Of a DNA stretch of 64,000 nt, positions 34,960 through 45,500 are shown piece after piece. The position numbers and the translations under genes are program-made. Numbering within the stretch: the first letter of the stretch is position 1; every line of letters begins with the position of its first letter. Source of the stretch: Cristatella mucedo (Eukaryota > Bryozoa > Phylactolaemata > Cristatellidae). Below the pieces are notes generated by a model. That model ran no database searches. It was not told the DNA's origin and saw only the letters and a program-made list of their open reading frames with translations. The stretch spans positions 408,001-472,000 of the forward strand of contig WPIO01000116.1 in the NCBI GenBank assembly GCA_009760855.2, written 5' to 3'.

Positions 34960-35290
34960 GTATCTCCGTCTGTAACTCCACAAAGTCATAAAGACCATGT
35001 GGGTGTTACGCAGGAGCGTTTTGTATAGCGCACTCACGGCCTGGGTGGCTTTCGGTACTCATTCGGTAGCCAACAGACTTCGTCTCACGTAAGAAAGAAA
35101 AAGTGGGAAGCATAGTAGAGTCAGGACAGCCGTTGAGGTAGTGAGTAGCATAGAAGTAGCAGCTCAGGACCGCTGAAAAGGATATGCCATAGTCGGCAGT
35201 GAAAGAGTAGTTGTCGTTGTATAAGAGTTGTTGAAGCGAGTTCCACAGTTTAGAACCTACAGAGCTAAAACTGATGTAAACCATCCAGTA
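34960..35290 (-). mobile_element. LN2 3' fragment
   Basis: GTATCTCCGTCTGTAACTCC at the 3' terminus, then the AAGTCATAAAGACCATGTGG block and the C-terminal coding part (minus reading 35006-35284 includes CYFYATHYLNGCPDSTMLP). Truncated near 35290. Confidence 0.8.
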
Positions 35291-35711
35291 GCCGCACTTC
35301 CGAGCTTCTCCGAGACTCTACGTTCGATATTGCTAGCTTAAAATCTGCTAAACTGAGCTCCTCTCCTGAAAAGCTTGTACCGCTTGTGCGCGTCACAAGT
35401 AGGAATACTTAGTCCTTAGCGCTAAAGCATATTTGCTTAGCTGCTCTGGATAACTAGGCGATTTCAAAGTTCTTTTAATCGGTCAGAGTTTTACCTCCAT
35501 GTTGAAAACCCATATTATTTAACTTTGAGGTGACGCCCAACTGTCACCAAGCTTCCTTTTATTCCTTATAAGATTCTTGAAGTAATTCTTTCCGAGCAGG
35601 GTAAAGCAAACTTCAATGTGATAACTTATCGGAGAAATTTGAATCGGGATTCAACGGATACCGCGTCATTAAAACTGCTCTCCTCTGTGAAATTAATGAC
35701 GTCTTATGCTG
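35291..35711. other. Unassigned DNA
   Basis: Nothing recognised. Confidence 0.35.
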
Positions 35712-36700
35712 CAACGATAATAATAATACACTTGATAAAGAGCCCTGAGATAACTCAATATCTTTGCAGGCGCTTTACATTTGCTGCAAAGGAAACGCGA
35801 TCGAATGGTGAGTGGTGTCATGTTTGATAAACTACATGAATAACATGGTTAGGGGTGACATGTGTAGGGTCAGCATGCACGTGTGGTTAGTGGCAGCCTG
35901 CACACTTTCAGCAAGCATAAACACATATAAGAAGAATCACAAGGACCCACTAAATGCTGTGGTAAGTATTTGTGCTTTTAATTTCTTTGTAAATGTGGTC
36001 AGGTAAGCAGAGGTCGTGGCACAAGCCAGGAGTAAGTTTCAGGCTGTGGGAGCATACGAACTGAATGCACCGTCTCCGACGAATTTGTGGTTTGTACGAG
36101 GTATAGGTAGACGATTAAATTCCGAAAAGCGGGTGGCACGATGTTTGGCCTGGTAGGGGAGTATATCTTATAGATAGGCGGGAGCCAAAGAATTAAGTAA
36201 CCTAAACGTGAGCGACAAAACCTTGAAGTCGATCCATTGCTGGACTGATAGCCAGTGCAGGTCGGCGAGGAGTGGTGTGATGTGGCAACTGCAACGCTTA
36301 CGACGGACAAGCCTAGCTTTGGAGTTTTGCACCAGCTGTAATCGTCTGATTGCGCGTTCCGGTAGGCCAGCAGCAGTGAATTACAGAAGTCGAGGTGGGA
36401 TTTCACAGATGCACGGACCAACTTAGACGTGGTATCCCTATCTAAACAATCCCGAATGTTAGCAATGTTATGTATCTGAAAGTGGAGCTTGATGTGGTCA
36501 TCTGTCGAGATGTCACTTGGGAACATGACACCTAGATTTCGAGCTGATTCAACAGGAGATATGCTGGCAGAGCCAATTCTGAGTGTCAGCCTTTCCAATT
36601 TCTGAATCACGCTGGTTTTGCCAATAAGAAGTAAGTTAGTTTTAACATCACTTAGTTTGAGACAATTCGCAGCCATCCTTGTGCGGATGTCACCAGTAAA
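35712..36700 (-). mobile_element. 5'-truncated LN1 copy
   Basis: Tail AATAATAATACACTTG at 35718-35735. The minus-strand frame 35999-36676 carries MAANCLKLSDVKTNLLLIGK, SARNLGVMFPSDISTDDHI and SHLDFCNSLLLAYRNAQSDD, with a frame change midway. It ends at about 36700. Confidence 0.8.
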
Positions 36701-36784
36701 ACACCCAGAAAGAGATTTGAGTTCTACGAGAGCATTTTATTAATTATATATTATTATTATTATTATTATTATCACTACCACCAA

Positions 36785-36893
36785 TGCTTGCTTGTGAGCA
36801 ATAAAGGATCGCCGATTAGAGGACCAGGACTTGAACCCACAGCCGAGGTCGTGAAAAGAAGCCACCTTAGCCGTGGCCTACTGATAGCCCTAG
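36785..36893 (-). mobile_element. Partial SINE-1
   Basis: Keeps the box-B half (GGACTTGAACCCACAGCCGA) and the head (GTCGTGAAAAGAAGCCACC, TTAGCCGTGGCC). The 3' half is missing or degenerate. Confidence 0.55.
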
Positions 36894-37104
36894 GGAGAGA
36901 TACCTACCGAAGCAGGTTGATGAAAAAAAAAAAGTAGCTAGCTCCCTGGCTCCCTGTCCAACCTGGACTAGTGAAGTTCAGTTATGGCTCGGCTACAAAA
37001 AATCTATTAGGCCTATCAAGCTGGAAATGAAAATGGCTTTAAGGTGGGTTCACATATCCAAGAGGTTCGGCCACATCTCTCTTTTTGCTAGGGAGCTGAT
37101 ATGG

Positions 37105-37250
37105 CAGTGGCTCTCAAGCTGTGGGTCCCGACCCCTTTGGGGTTTTAACGACCCTTTGGCAGTGGTCGCCTAAGACCACTGGAAAAACACGAACATTTCC
37201 GATGGTCTTAGGAACTGAGACACCACTGAGAGCAGATTCAAGAACAGAGA
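37105..37250 (+). mobile_element. hAT-type MITE end, SPIN-like
   Basis: Begins CAGTGGCTCTCAAGCTGTGG and continues GTCCCGACCCCTTTGGGG, then AACGACCCTTTGGCAGTGG. An imperfect subterminal hairpin follows (CCTAAGACCACTGGAAA, a 10-nt loop, TTTCCGATGGTCTTAGG) and then GAACTGAGACACCACTGAGA. From memory, this order and sequence are those of hAT transposons of the SPIN/Charlie group (terminal CAG-GGTTCTCAA, GTGGGTCGCGACCCC, GGTCGCCTAAG, hairpin, GAACCGAGACACCGCT). No right terminus or 8-bp duplication is clear: GAACAGAGAACAGCG near 37245 may be a decayed end, and LN1 follows. Non-autonomous, about 0.15 kb. Confidence 0.75.
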
Positions 37251-37261
37251 ACAGCGAAGGA

Positions 37262-37340
37262 ACAGAGAGTAGATTCAGCAGGAGATATGCTGGCAGAGCC
37301 GATTTTGAGCATTAGCCTTTTCAATTTCTGAATATAACTT
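37262..37340 (-). mobile_element. Short LN1 fragment
   Basis: GATTCAGCAGGAGATATGCT then GGCAGAGCCGATTTTGAGCA, the LN1 segment seen near 14735. It carries no 3' end. Confidence 0.7.
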
Positions 37341-37450
37341 GGTTTGCAGCGATGACGAGAATATCACTACCCTTGCCATGCTACATTTACTAGCTGCCTT
37401 TAATAGTATTGATCAAGGTATCCTGATTAAACTATTGATAAAAATATCGG
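37340..37450 (+). mobile_element. Short LN1-like RT fragment
   Basis: The plus reading LAAFNSIDQGILIKLL resembles RT motif A (LSAAFDSIDHQVLLEHL). It is in opposite orientation to its neighbour. Confidence 0.5.
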
Positions 37451-38084
37451 TCTGGCCGACGAGGTTCCGGTGCGGTTCACATTGTAACTATCCGATCATG
37501 TTCAATGCGTTGAGCATTGATATCAAGTCTCCCTTGCTAGACCATTAAACTCTAGAGCATGGTCAAACAAGTCTAATTATACTTGAAATTTTCCTGTCCA
37601 TTATTTGGCCTACTCGTGTTGATGCTGACTCCAAAAATTGAGTAGTACATTAAGACCATTTGAGCTCTAATCAAACCAAAATTGTAGGTCACCTCAATTT
37701 CATAAAATAACAAGTGCATAAATATTGTACAGCCAGTGTTTTTTGCAGCTACACAACTCTTTTATTGCTAAGATTAGATATTAATATACTGAGCTGCACT
37801 CGTACAAGAGTTTGTCAGCGCTCCTATTTCTCAGGCGAAATTTTTCAGATAACCTTCTAGATTAATTTAAATAAATTAAAATATAAAATGGACACAATAG
37901 AGCGCATATTATTTCAGAGAGACTCCCTCTCGTTTCGTTTTATGGTGCATCAGTGAACCTTCCTCTTTTCAGGCACTTTGAAAGTGACTGCGAGAGATTC
38001 GGTATTCAGGGGTTAGAAGGCAGCAGAAATTACGTAATTGGTAAGGATGCAAGGGAGATCGTGAAGAGATAGTTGCGGCCAGAT
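37451..38084. other. Left shoulder of duplicated block C
   Basis: Non-coding DNA homologous to about 17365-17560 of block A (CAGATAACCTTCTAGATTAA, then TTTTCAGGCACTTTGAAAG). No gene is seen. Confidence 0.4.
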
Positions 38085-38665
38085 AGAATAATAATAAAGT
38101 AATAATAACGCACTTGATAAAGCCACCTCGGAGAATTTCATCTCTTTCTAGGTGCTTTACATTAGCTGCAACGGAAACACGATCAAATGATTAGTGGTAG
38201 CATACCCAATAACCAGCAAGAATAACCTAGTTAGGGGCGACATACTCAGGGTCGGCATGCAAGTGTGGTTAGCGGCACTTCTAGTGTCAGCACGCATAAG
38301 CACATAAAGGATGAGCCACAGGTACTCACTAAATGATGGCTTAAATAGATGCGTTTTTAATTTCTTTTTAGATGTGGTCAAGTCAGGGGATGTCATGACG
38401 CAAGTCGGGAGTGAGTTCCAGGCTTTGGGAGCACCCGAACAACAGGCACGGATCCCAAAGATGTGAGGTTTGTATGAGGTATAAGTAAACATATAGATTC
38501 CAAAAAGCTGCTGATACGATGCTTCACGTGGTGGAGCATTATAACTGATCAGTTTGCTGAAGCCAAAGAATTGAGGGACCTTAAAGTGAGCGACGAAACC
38601 TTGAAGTCTATGCGTTGCTTGACCGGCAGCGAGTTCAAGTCGGCGAGAATGTGATGTGGCAACTG
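38085..38665 (-). mobile_element. 5'-truncated LN1 copy inside block C
   Basis: Tail AATAATAATAAAGTAATAAT at 38086-38107. The minus reading 38157-38492 includes APKAWNSLPTCVMTSPDLTT. It interrupts block C relative to block A, so it inserted after A and C separated. Confidence 0.8.
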
Positions 38666-39027
38666 GGAAAAATATATAGGGCTATAAACTCGTACTCAAA
38701 GGAGCCCGTGCAGAGCAAGCTGAACCAAAGAGAGGACAGCTCATCGGAATGAGGGAAAACTTGACCATAATTTGTAATTGCTTAGGGTAGAAGTAATGAA
38801 ACGTTGAGTCATTGAAATTAATAACCATACTCAGAGGGGAGTACCACAATATGGCTGCATTTAGAATAGAAGAATTAATCTTCTTTAATATTCCAAACTT
38901 GTAGAAGGGACATTGAGATATTCAGATTCTGGGCTGCGCATTGTGTGATAAAGTAATGGAGCAGCAAATAGTTCTGGTAAGTTGGCCACTGCTATTGAAC
39001 TAGGTGACCTGTAAGCCAGTGCAAGGA

Positions 39028-39215
39028 ACTGCTCTCCTGACTCTGCTATGCTTCCCACTTTCTCTTTGTTGTGTGAGACGAAGTCTGTTGGCTACCGAAT
39101 ACGTACCGAAAGCCGCCTAGGCTGTGAGTGCGCTATACAAAACTCTCCTTCGTAACACACACATAGTCTTTATTACTTTGAGGACTTACAGATGGAGATA
39201 CATTACATTAAATTA
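39028..39215 (+). mobile_element. LN2 3' fragment inside block C
   Basis: CTCTCCTGACTCTGCTATGC, then GAGACGAAGTCTGTTGGCTA, and the ACATTACATTAAATTA tail. Confidence 0.8.
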
Positions 39216-39800
39216 TAATATCACGTTTTAGGTACGTCTGCCTCTTGAGCCACCTCGCATTGACCAAGTGTTGGCAATACAGTACTTTTAAGCAATACAG
39301 TACCTTTAAACTAAATAATGTATGTTAATTTTGAAATCAGCTATTCGTTGTGGTTCTATTACAGTATTTAAGATAAAAAACAAAGCACGTGAAACATTTG
39401 GGAAAAAAATCAACATTTGCAGAATTAGTTCATTTAAGAAAAATATTTCATATAACAAAAGGCTGTTGGAGATCTTTTCCTTGTTGGTTATCTATTCTGC
39501 CAAGAGATGTATCGGGAGTGTTCATGTATATAGTCATGTATATGTTCATGTATAGTGTGAGTAGTTAGGACCATCGCCATAGATTGCTCTGGAATAGATG
39601 AAAGCAAAATTCTCATTAACAATGATATTTATTTCACATGACAGCATGCTGCTGCTGCATTTTGCAAGAATGCCATTTTAGGCTGTGACGTGAAAAATAA
39701 TTAAAGTGAAGTGACTGAGGGGGGAATTTCACAGCTCCATGGTAAGTTGCAATCTCGACCATCCCTATACCCTATGCCCCGATCATCACCTACTAGTAAA

Positions 39801-41114
39801 TTATATTCGAATTTCTTTAGAGGAGCAACCTCTGTATTCACGTTGAATAAGCACGACGCCTGTGAGATTTACATCAATTTTATCTTTACTTTTGGGTCCA
39901 TTTCCATTCAAAAGAAAGGTTTGATGGTCTTGCAGATTTAGCCCAGTTGACAAAAACCGTACCTGAGACTTTCGCTTCATTAAATTCCTTACTTCCAATG
40001 ATGATCAGAAAGATTTCGAAACTGTTTTCGTTTTTTTCTTTTTCTTTGAAAAGTACCAAAGCTTTGAGTAATTTATTCTCCTTAATTGGGAATTTTTATT
40101 TTAATGCAGGCCAGCATGCCTCAATTCGTATTTTTGCAATTAAAAATTGCATGTTTTCTAATTTTTGGATAAACTATGCCAAGATGGCTTTAGGGCTTCT
40201 GAGAAAAACTTACCTTGCAGAGCACATACAAGTCCATTTGTTACGTTAGCATACTTGGCGTTTTCCTTCTAATATTGAATAGATTGCACACGTAAGATCA
40301 AAAATTGAAAACAGCCTTCTCACAAGCAAGCTAAGCATATAATTATTAGGCCTAAAGAACATATTTTATAGTTTAGTTTTGTGGATTGGCTAACTTACAA
40401 AAATGGATATATATATATTTATATGTATGTATATATACATATATACAGTCAAAAAGAAGTAATATTGTCTCATTAACCCCTAAATGGCTTTGGGATGCAG
40501 CCGAATAGTTTTTGGGACTGTAGCTGTAGCTTGTGGTCCAGCCTTTCGGCAATGAGCACTTGAAAGCACGCTTATGCTGCATTTTCCACCACCAACTTCA
40601 TAACTTAGTTGACCTGAAATAAAAAATTGGACTACTGCACACAGTTGCACTTTTTCAAGCCATTGAAAAGATTTCTGAAATTACTATAGCATGATCCTTC
40701 CTTAATTTAAATCAAGTTATGCATTTGCTAAATCTTTATTAATAGTTTATTCGGAGAAATTTATGTACAGCCTACTCGCCCCGATATCGTATAACATCAG
40801 GAGGGCTGGATGTAAACTTACGCTTTAGCATTCCTTGGTCAGCTTCTCCGTTGTCATTTTTTGTTATGAATATTTGGAGAAAATCATGTACATCCCCAGT
40901 GCTGGGATATTTTATGGCAGGAGACCCGGAACTCACGCTTTAGCATTCCTTGGTCAGCTTTTCCGTTGTCATTCTTTAAGCCTCTGTCCTCAAAGCTCAG
41001 GCTGGCACTGTCAGAGTCGACGTCACCACGGTCGGCATCGTCGCTTGTCAACTCAGCTATTGAAGCGGCGGCAGCTAAAGAAAGCAAGAAGCAGATTGTC
41101 AACACTCAAGCCTT
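39801..41114 (-). pseudogene. Secreted prepro-protein gene, copy C (pseudogene)
   Basis: The exon 1 equivalent is 41114-40937, exactly 178 nt as in A and B. The start ATG reads AAG and codon 3 is TGA, so translation cannot begin normally. Downstream residues are recognisable (TICFLLSLAAAASIAELTSD, then DSDSASLSFEDRGL) and the GTGAGT donor survives. The exon 2 equivalent begins near 39968, but the acceptor CAG has become AAG. The surviving frame (NLQDHQTFLLNGNG, then VNLTGVVLIQREYRGC) differs from the one exon 1 would feed. Conservative changes against copy B (K/Q, E/D, F/Y, H/R) suggest the exon was once under protein-level constraint. Confidence 0.7.
40750..40985. repeat. Tandem duplication of the exon 1/intron junction in copy C
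   Basis: About 112 bp (40750-40862) is repeated at 40871-40985. The unit covers the last 40-50 nt of exon 1, the splice donor and the first part of the intron. The outer copy carries a GTAAGT donor and the inner one GTGAGT. Confidence 0.8.
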
Positions 41115-41276
41115 CCTGGTCGAATGAAAGGAGAGCAGCTGCAATCCAAACTCACGGAGCTTTTATAATGACTAAGTGGTGATGTAACTAGAGCTCAAAC
41201 CTACGAAAGCTTTTGGTAATGTACCACCATGGCTAGAAAATTCCTTTAAAATACGCTTCCCTACATGAATTACCTA

Positions 41277-41320
41277 GATTGCCAACACTCTGGTCATCCT
41301 GGAGCAACGAGTGGAAAAAT
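41277..41320 (-). pseudogene. Relic of exon 1 of a fourth gene copy (D)
   Basis: The minus reading is CCAGGATGACCAGAGTGTTG then GCAATCTAG: M-T-R-V-L-A-I-stop, against M-A-R-V-L-A-I-C in copies A and B. The match stops after the seventh codon on one side and within the 5' leader (GTTGCTCC) on the other. The upstream region of this copy is probably 44215-44970, displaced by later insertions. Confidence 0.55.
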
Positions 41321-41694
41321 ATTGATGTAATCAAAAATATTGCTCTAATTCGTTTGATTATTGTTCGGCGTCAGCAAAGGTCCTCAATCCAGCGGCTTCA
41401 GAAGCAAGATTGTTGTAGGTACTGCTCACAATTTTGTTCGAAGATATTCAGCACGTATCCGTTGCGATGGCTTCTTAGAAAACGATGTGGATAGCCGAAG
41501 TTCAACCGGATGACAAAGCTGTGGCCTAATGGCAAGGCATTCATACGCAGCATTGCCCATCACTGTATCGACATCGCTGACCACCAAAGAGAACGTCTAT
41601 TTAAAGCAAGACATTTTGTTATTTCGCCTTGGTGAGGTACACGGACTGTTGCAGGCATCTTAGGTTGTATCGCTTTGGTCCCTAGAAATGTCCA
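41321..41694. other. Unassigned DNA
   Basis: Contains GTGGCCTAATGGCAAGGC at about 41521, which looks like a tRNA box A, without a matching box B. Nothing else is recognised. Confidence 0.3.
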
Positions 41695-42280
41695 CAGCTA
41701 GGCTTGTCTGTCGCCGACCTGCACTGGCTACCAGTCAAGCAACGGATTGACTTCAAGGTTTTTTCACTCACTTTTAGGTCACGTCATTCTTTGGCTTAAG
41801 CCTATCTCTCAGATCTACTCTCCACCAGGCTAAGCAGCGTACCACCTGCTTTTCGGAATCCAACAGTCTACCAGTACCTCGTGCAAACCTCAAACCCTTT
41901 GGAAACTGTGCATTTCGTTCGTATGCTTTCAAAGCCTGGAACTCCCTCCCGACTTGCGTCAGAACATCCACTGACTTGACCACATTTAAAAAGAACTTAT
42001 AAAACACACCTATTTAGGACAGCATTTAGTGGGTCCCTTTGATTCGTCCTTGATGTGCTTATGCGTGCTGACACTGTGCATGCTGCCACTAACCACACTT
42101 GCATGCTGACCTTGTGAATGTCACCCTAACCATGTTATTCACGTTGTTTATCGAGCATGATATCACTCACCATTCAATCGCGTTTCCCTTTGCAGTAAAT
42201 GTAAAGCGGCTAGAAAGAGATTGAGTCATCTGAGGGCGCTTTATCGAGTGCACTATTAATATTATCATTATTATTAGTCA
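41695..42280 (+). mobile_element. 5'-truncated LN1 copy, plus strand
   Basis: Starts in the RT C-terminal region (CTAGGCTTGTCTGTCGCC; a stretch is deleted at the start). It then has CGTATGCTTTCAAAGCCTGG, the 3' UTR, and CATCTGAGGGCGCTTTATCG with an ATTATTATTA tail. Confidence 0.8.
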
Positions 42281-42479
42281 AGCATAAATAAGTCATCAAA
42301 GAGTGTAAGACGAGGCCTGTATTCCGAAAAATGTCCGGCGTCTGCTTCATGTGTACATCCACTTTATAAAAATGTCCAACCACCAATAGAGCTCTGCATA
42401 GCTGGCAAGATGCCAGGAATCGTGGACCAGGCATCTTCGAGTATTCTTCTACCGCAGTTCAAGCTTACAGAGCTTGTAT

Positions 42480-42690
42480 GTATGTATGTATGTACGTATC
42501 TCCGTCTGTAACTCCTCGAAACCACAAAGAGTATGATGGTGTTTTGCAGAGAGTTTTCTATAGCACACTCACAGCGTAAGTCGTTTTCGAAAAGCGTTCG
42601 GTAGCTAACAAACAGACTTCATCTCACGCAACAAAAAGAAACTGAGAACCATGGAAAAGTCAGCAGAGCAGTTGAAGCAGTGATTATTAA
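42480..42690 (-). mobile_element. LN2 3' fragment
   Basis: A (GTAT)n-like tail at 42476-42495, then CTCCGTCTGTAACTCC and the GCGTTCGGTAGCTAAC block. Confidence 0.75.
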
Positions 42691-42870
42691 TAATAATAAT
42701 AATAATAATAATAAAGCTTTTTATATAGCGCCCTCATAGAATTTAGGGCTTTACATTTCAGCACTGTAGTTCTGTTCAGTGCAGGGCTCACGTCACCCTG
42801 CCTAATTAACTGGTTAACTGGGAACCTGCACTTTAAGCACTACAACCTGGCTAGATCAGCCGATTCAGCA
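42691..42870 (-). mobile_element. Candidate further SINE
   Basis: (AAT)n tail at 42693-42713, then TTTATATAGCGCCCTCATAG followed by AATTTAGGGCTTTACATTTC. The minus-strand head reads AGCCAGGTTGTAGTGCTTAA and a GGTTCCCAG stretch. The arrangement resembles SINE-2 with a different body. Only one copy is seen. Confidence 0.35.
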
Positions 42871-43004
42871 AGGTTTAATTATGAAGGGTTATCTAGGTCA
42901 TGTGATCAGTCTAGAGCTGGAGAAACTACCAAATGCCTAAGCATCCTCAGTCTCCCATGTTCTTTTTTTGACCTATTATCCCAATCTACATCAAATTTGC
43001 TGTA

Positions 43005-43132
43005 ATGACTCAATCTCTTTCTAGGCACTTTATATTCGATGCAATTGAATCACGATCGAGTGGCCAGTAGTAGCATGCTCAGTAAATGCTCAGGGTCAGC
43101 ATGCAAGTTTGGTTAGTGGCAGCATGCACAGT
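43005..43132 (-). mobile_element. LN1 3' fragment
   Basis: GACTCAATCTCTTTCTAGGC, then GTTTGGTTAGTGGCAGCATG. It ends abruptly at AGTGTCA, where LN2 begins. Confidence 0.7.
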
Positions 43133-43133
43133 G

Positions 43134-44135
43134 TCAATGGAAGTAGCAGCTCAGGAACGCTGGAAAGAATGTGCTATAGTCCGCAGCAGGAGAGTAGTTG
43201 TCGTTGCATAAGAATCTTGGAAGTGAGCTATGCAGTCTATGGACAAAGCTTCTGTCGCCAACGGTCTTTAAGTGGAGGAATGGAACAGCTAATGTATGGT
43301 CCATACAGAACCTGGTGGCACAATGAGGCTGAAACTGGTGCAGCAGTACAGCTAGGTATGGAAGAGCCAGGCCGTGGAGGGCTCTTTGGGTCAGCTTAAG
43401 AGCTTTGCTCTGTATCCACTGATCAACCGGAAGCCATCCTAGCTCTTTTAGGAAATGAGACACGTGCTCAAACCTCAAACCGTGTTAAATTGTGTGCAAG
43501 AACCGTGGAAGACAGCTTCTGATCTTAGATAGGGAACGGATGCGATTGCTAGCTGTAGAAGCAGTCTTCTGAATGAATCTTTTTAAAATTGAGGCAGTTG
43601 TCGAAAATGACACCTAAATTTTGAGCGAATGGGAATGGTTGCACAACAGCATCACCTATTAGAAGAGCAAAGCCTTTTAATCCAGCCACGTGCTTAATGT
43701 GTCCTCTGAGCAGCAGTTCGGCTTTACCGTCATTTAGTTTCAAGAAATTTTCCGACATCCAGGATCGAATGTCGGCAAGGCAAGCATTCAGTTTCTCAGT
43801 TGCTGCAGCAGATTCCGACGGTTTGAATGACAAATACAGCTGAGTATCGTCACCATAAACGCGATATCCTATCACATGGGCCTTAATAACTTTTCCCAGA
43901 GGTTGAGTAGAAATTGAGAACAGCAAGGGAGCGAGGACAGACCCTTGAGGGACTCCACAGGTGACCCGACTTGCATGTGAGACTTGACCCCCACACGAAA
44001 CGGATTGAACACAATCAGACAGGTAAGATTAAAAACCACACCAGCGCCTTGTCTGCCAGATCAATTGTTGTTCTCAATCGTTTATGTGGGATATCGTGAT
44101 CAATTGTGTCAAAGGCTGACAATCGATCATGAAAT
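43134..44135 (-). mobile_element. LN2 copy with RT motifs B and C
   Basis: Most informative LN2 copy. Read on the minus strand: VTCGVPQGSVLAPLLFSIST (motif B, about 43955-43895), then VIGYRVYGDDTQLYLSF (motif C with YGDD, about 43870-43820), then KLNDGKAELLL and FAQNLGVIFDNCLNF (to about 43580). The C-terminal region follows (43134-43478, LGWLPVDQWIQSKAL, then FLHLKTVGDRSF). The RT centre is open (43549-43926), but the 3' part is out of frame. The 5' end near 44135 is a truncation. Confidence 0.85.
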
Positions 44136-44214
44136 GGCTGACAATGAAAAGGAATGATGGTCTAGCGGAGCGGAGGCCAGCGATGGCAGTCCCGTTGTCC
44201 CGTCGTCGTTGCTG

Positions 44215-44970
44215 CATAGGATGTCTATGACATAGTGGTGGCGTAAGCAGAGCTCAAGCCTAAAAGAGGTTTCTGGCATGTACCAGCATGGCTGTCGAAT
44301 TCCTTGAAAAGATAGAGGGGCTTGTCTACTGGAGGCTGATGATGCACGACTTCCGCGTACATGGCGTAAGACCTCACCACAGGAGCATAATGGGAAAAGG
44401 GGACAATAGTTTGGCCCTCACCCATCAAAGACTCTCCCGGGACAAAGCTGGAGAAATCAGTTTGCTTAGTTACTTTTTCTCGCCTGCTCCATATCTATAT
44501 ATGAGCTAAAATCAAGTGCTGAAATCACTAGTTTATTACGAAGGTCATTAAAATGTAAGACCAGAGATTAAGTTCTCTGAGGGCGCTTTATCAAGTGCAA
44601 TATTATTATTATTATTATTATTACCATTGCAAGGGATCCTCTTTACGGTACCCTGTACGTTTTATTACCTGTTATTACCCTGTACCTGTTACCTTTAGAT
44701 GCCCTGTGAACGCAACTGTATTCACTCAAAGAAAATCTTAAAGTAACTATGGACTTCGACAAAGAATCTTAGACATTGACTTTACCTCACATGGTGACAT
44801 TTACAGTGACCTAAAAGTCAATCTACTCGTATCTAACATCTCTTTCAGCCTTTTACATTTCTCTACTCTAGCTGACTCCGTGCATTTTAAACTAATTAGT
44901 TTAAATGTATTATTATCGGAAAATAGAAAGATTGAATAAATGTATTGATCGCATGATTTAAAAATAGTAA
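44215..44970. pseudogene. Upstream region of lost gene copy D
   Basis: Positions 44215-44540 match the DNA 5' of exon 1 in blocks A and B (20000-20260): AGAGCTCAAGCCTA, CATGTACCAGCATGGCT, GGCGTAAGACCTCACCAC and then AAAGACTCTCCCGGGACAAA. Positions 44630-44970 match 20300-20720. No exon 1 is attached on the left; the relic at 41277-41320 may be its other half. Confidence 0.6.
44545..44630 (+). mobile_element. LN1 3' tip inside copy D region
   Basis: AGAGATTAAGTTCTCTGAGG, GCGCTTTATCAAGTGCAAT and (ATT)n. Only about 60 bp of the element is present. It splits the homology to block A. Confidence 0.8.
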
Positions 44971-45500
44971 TCATAATATTAATACATTTGATTCAGTGCC
45001 CTCAACTCTATCTCTTTCTAGGCACTTTACATTACATGCTAAGGAAGCATGAATGATTGGTTATAGGTTGCATGCTCAATGACAACAAACATAGCAAGGT
45101 TAGGGGTGACATGCACAGGGTTAGCATGCAACTATGGTTAGTAGCAGCATGCACGGTGTCAACGGGCACAAGCACATAAGGAAGAAATCACATGGACCCA
45201 CTAAATTGTGTCCTAAATAGATACATTTTAGTTTCTTTTTAAACGTGGTCAAGTCAGGAGATGTCGTTACGCCAGTCAAAGGTGAGTTCCGGGATTTGGG
45301 AGAAAACGAACTGAACGCACTGTCTCCAAAGGACTTGAGTTTGTACGAGGAATAGGTTAACGATTAGATTCCAAAAAGCGAGTCCTTCGATGCTTAGCCT
45401 GATGGGAGAGTACATCTGCTAGGTAGGCTGGAGCCAAAGAATGGAGAGACCTAAAAGTGAATGACAGAACCTTGAAGTCGGTGTGTTGCTTGACAGGTTA
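44970..45500 (-). mobile_element. 5'-truncated LN1 copy
   Basis: Tail near 44970-44990 (AATCATAATATTAATACATT). The 3' UTR and last RT codons (TGAGTTCCGGGATTTGGGAG, GCGAGTCCTTCGATGC) run to about 45500. Old and frameshifted. Confidence 0.75.

Noticed and set aside
41515-41545. Box-A-like GTGGCCTAATGGCAAGGC as a tRNA gene
   Set aside because: No box B is found at the right distance, and no related unit is found elsewhere in the window.
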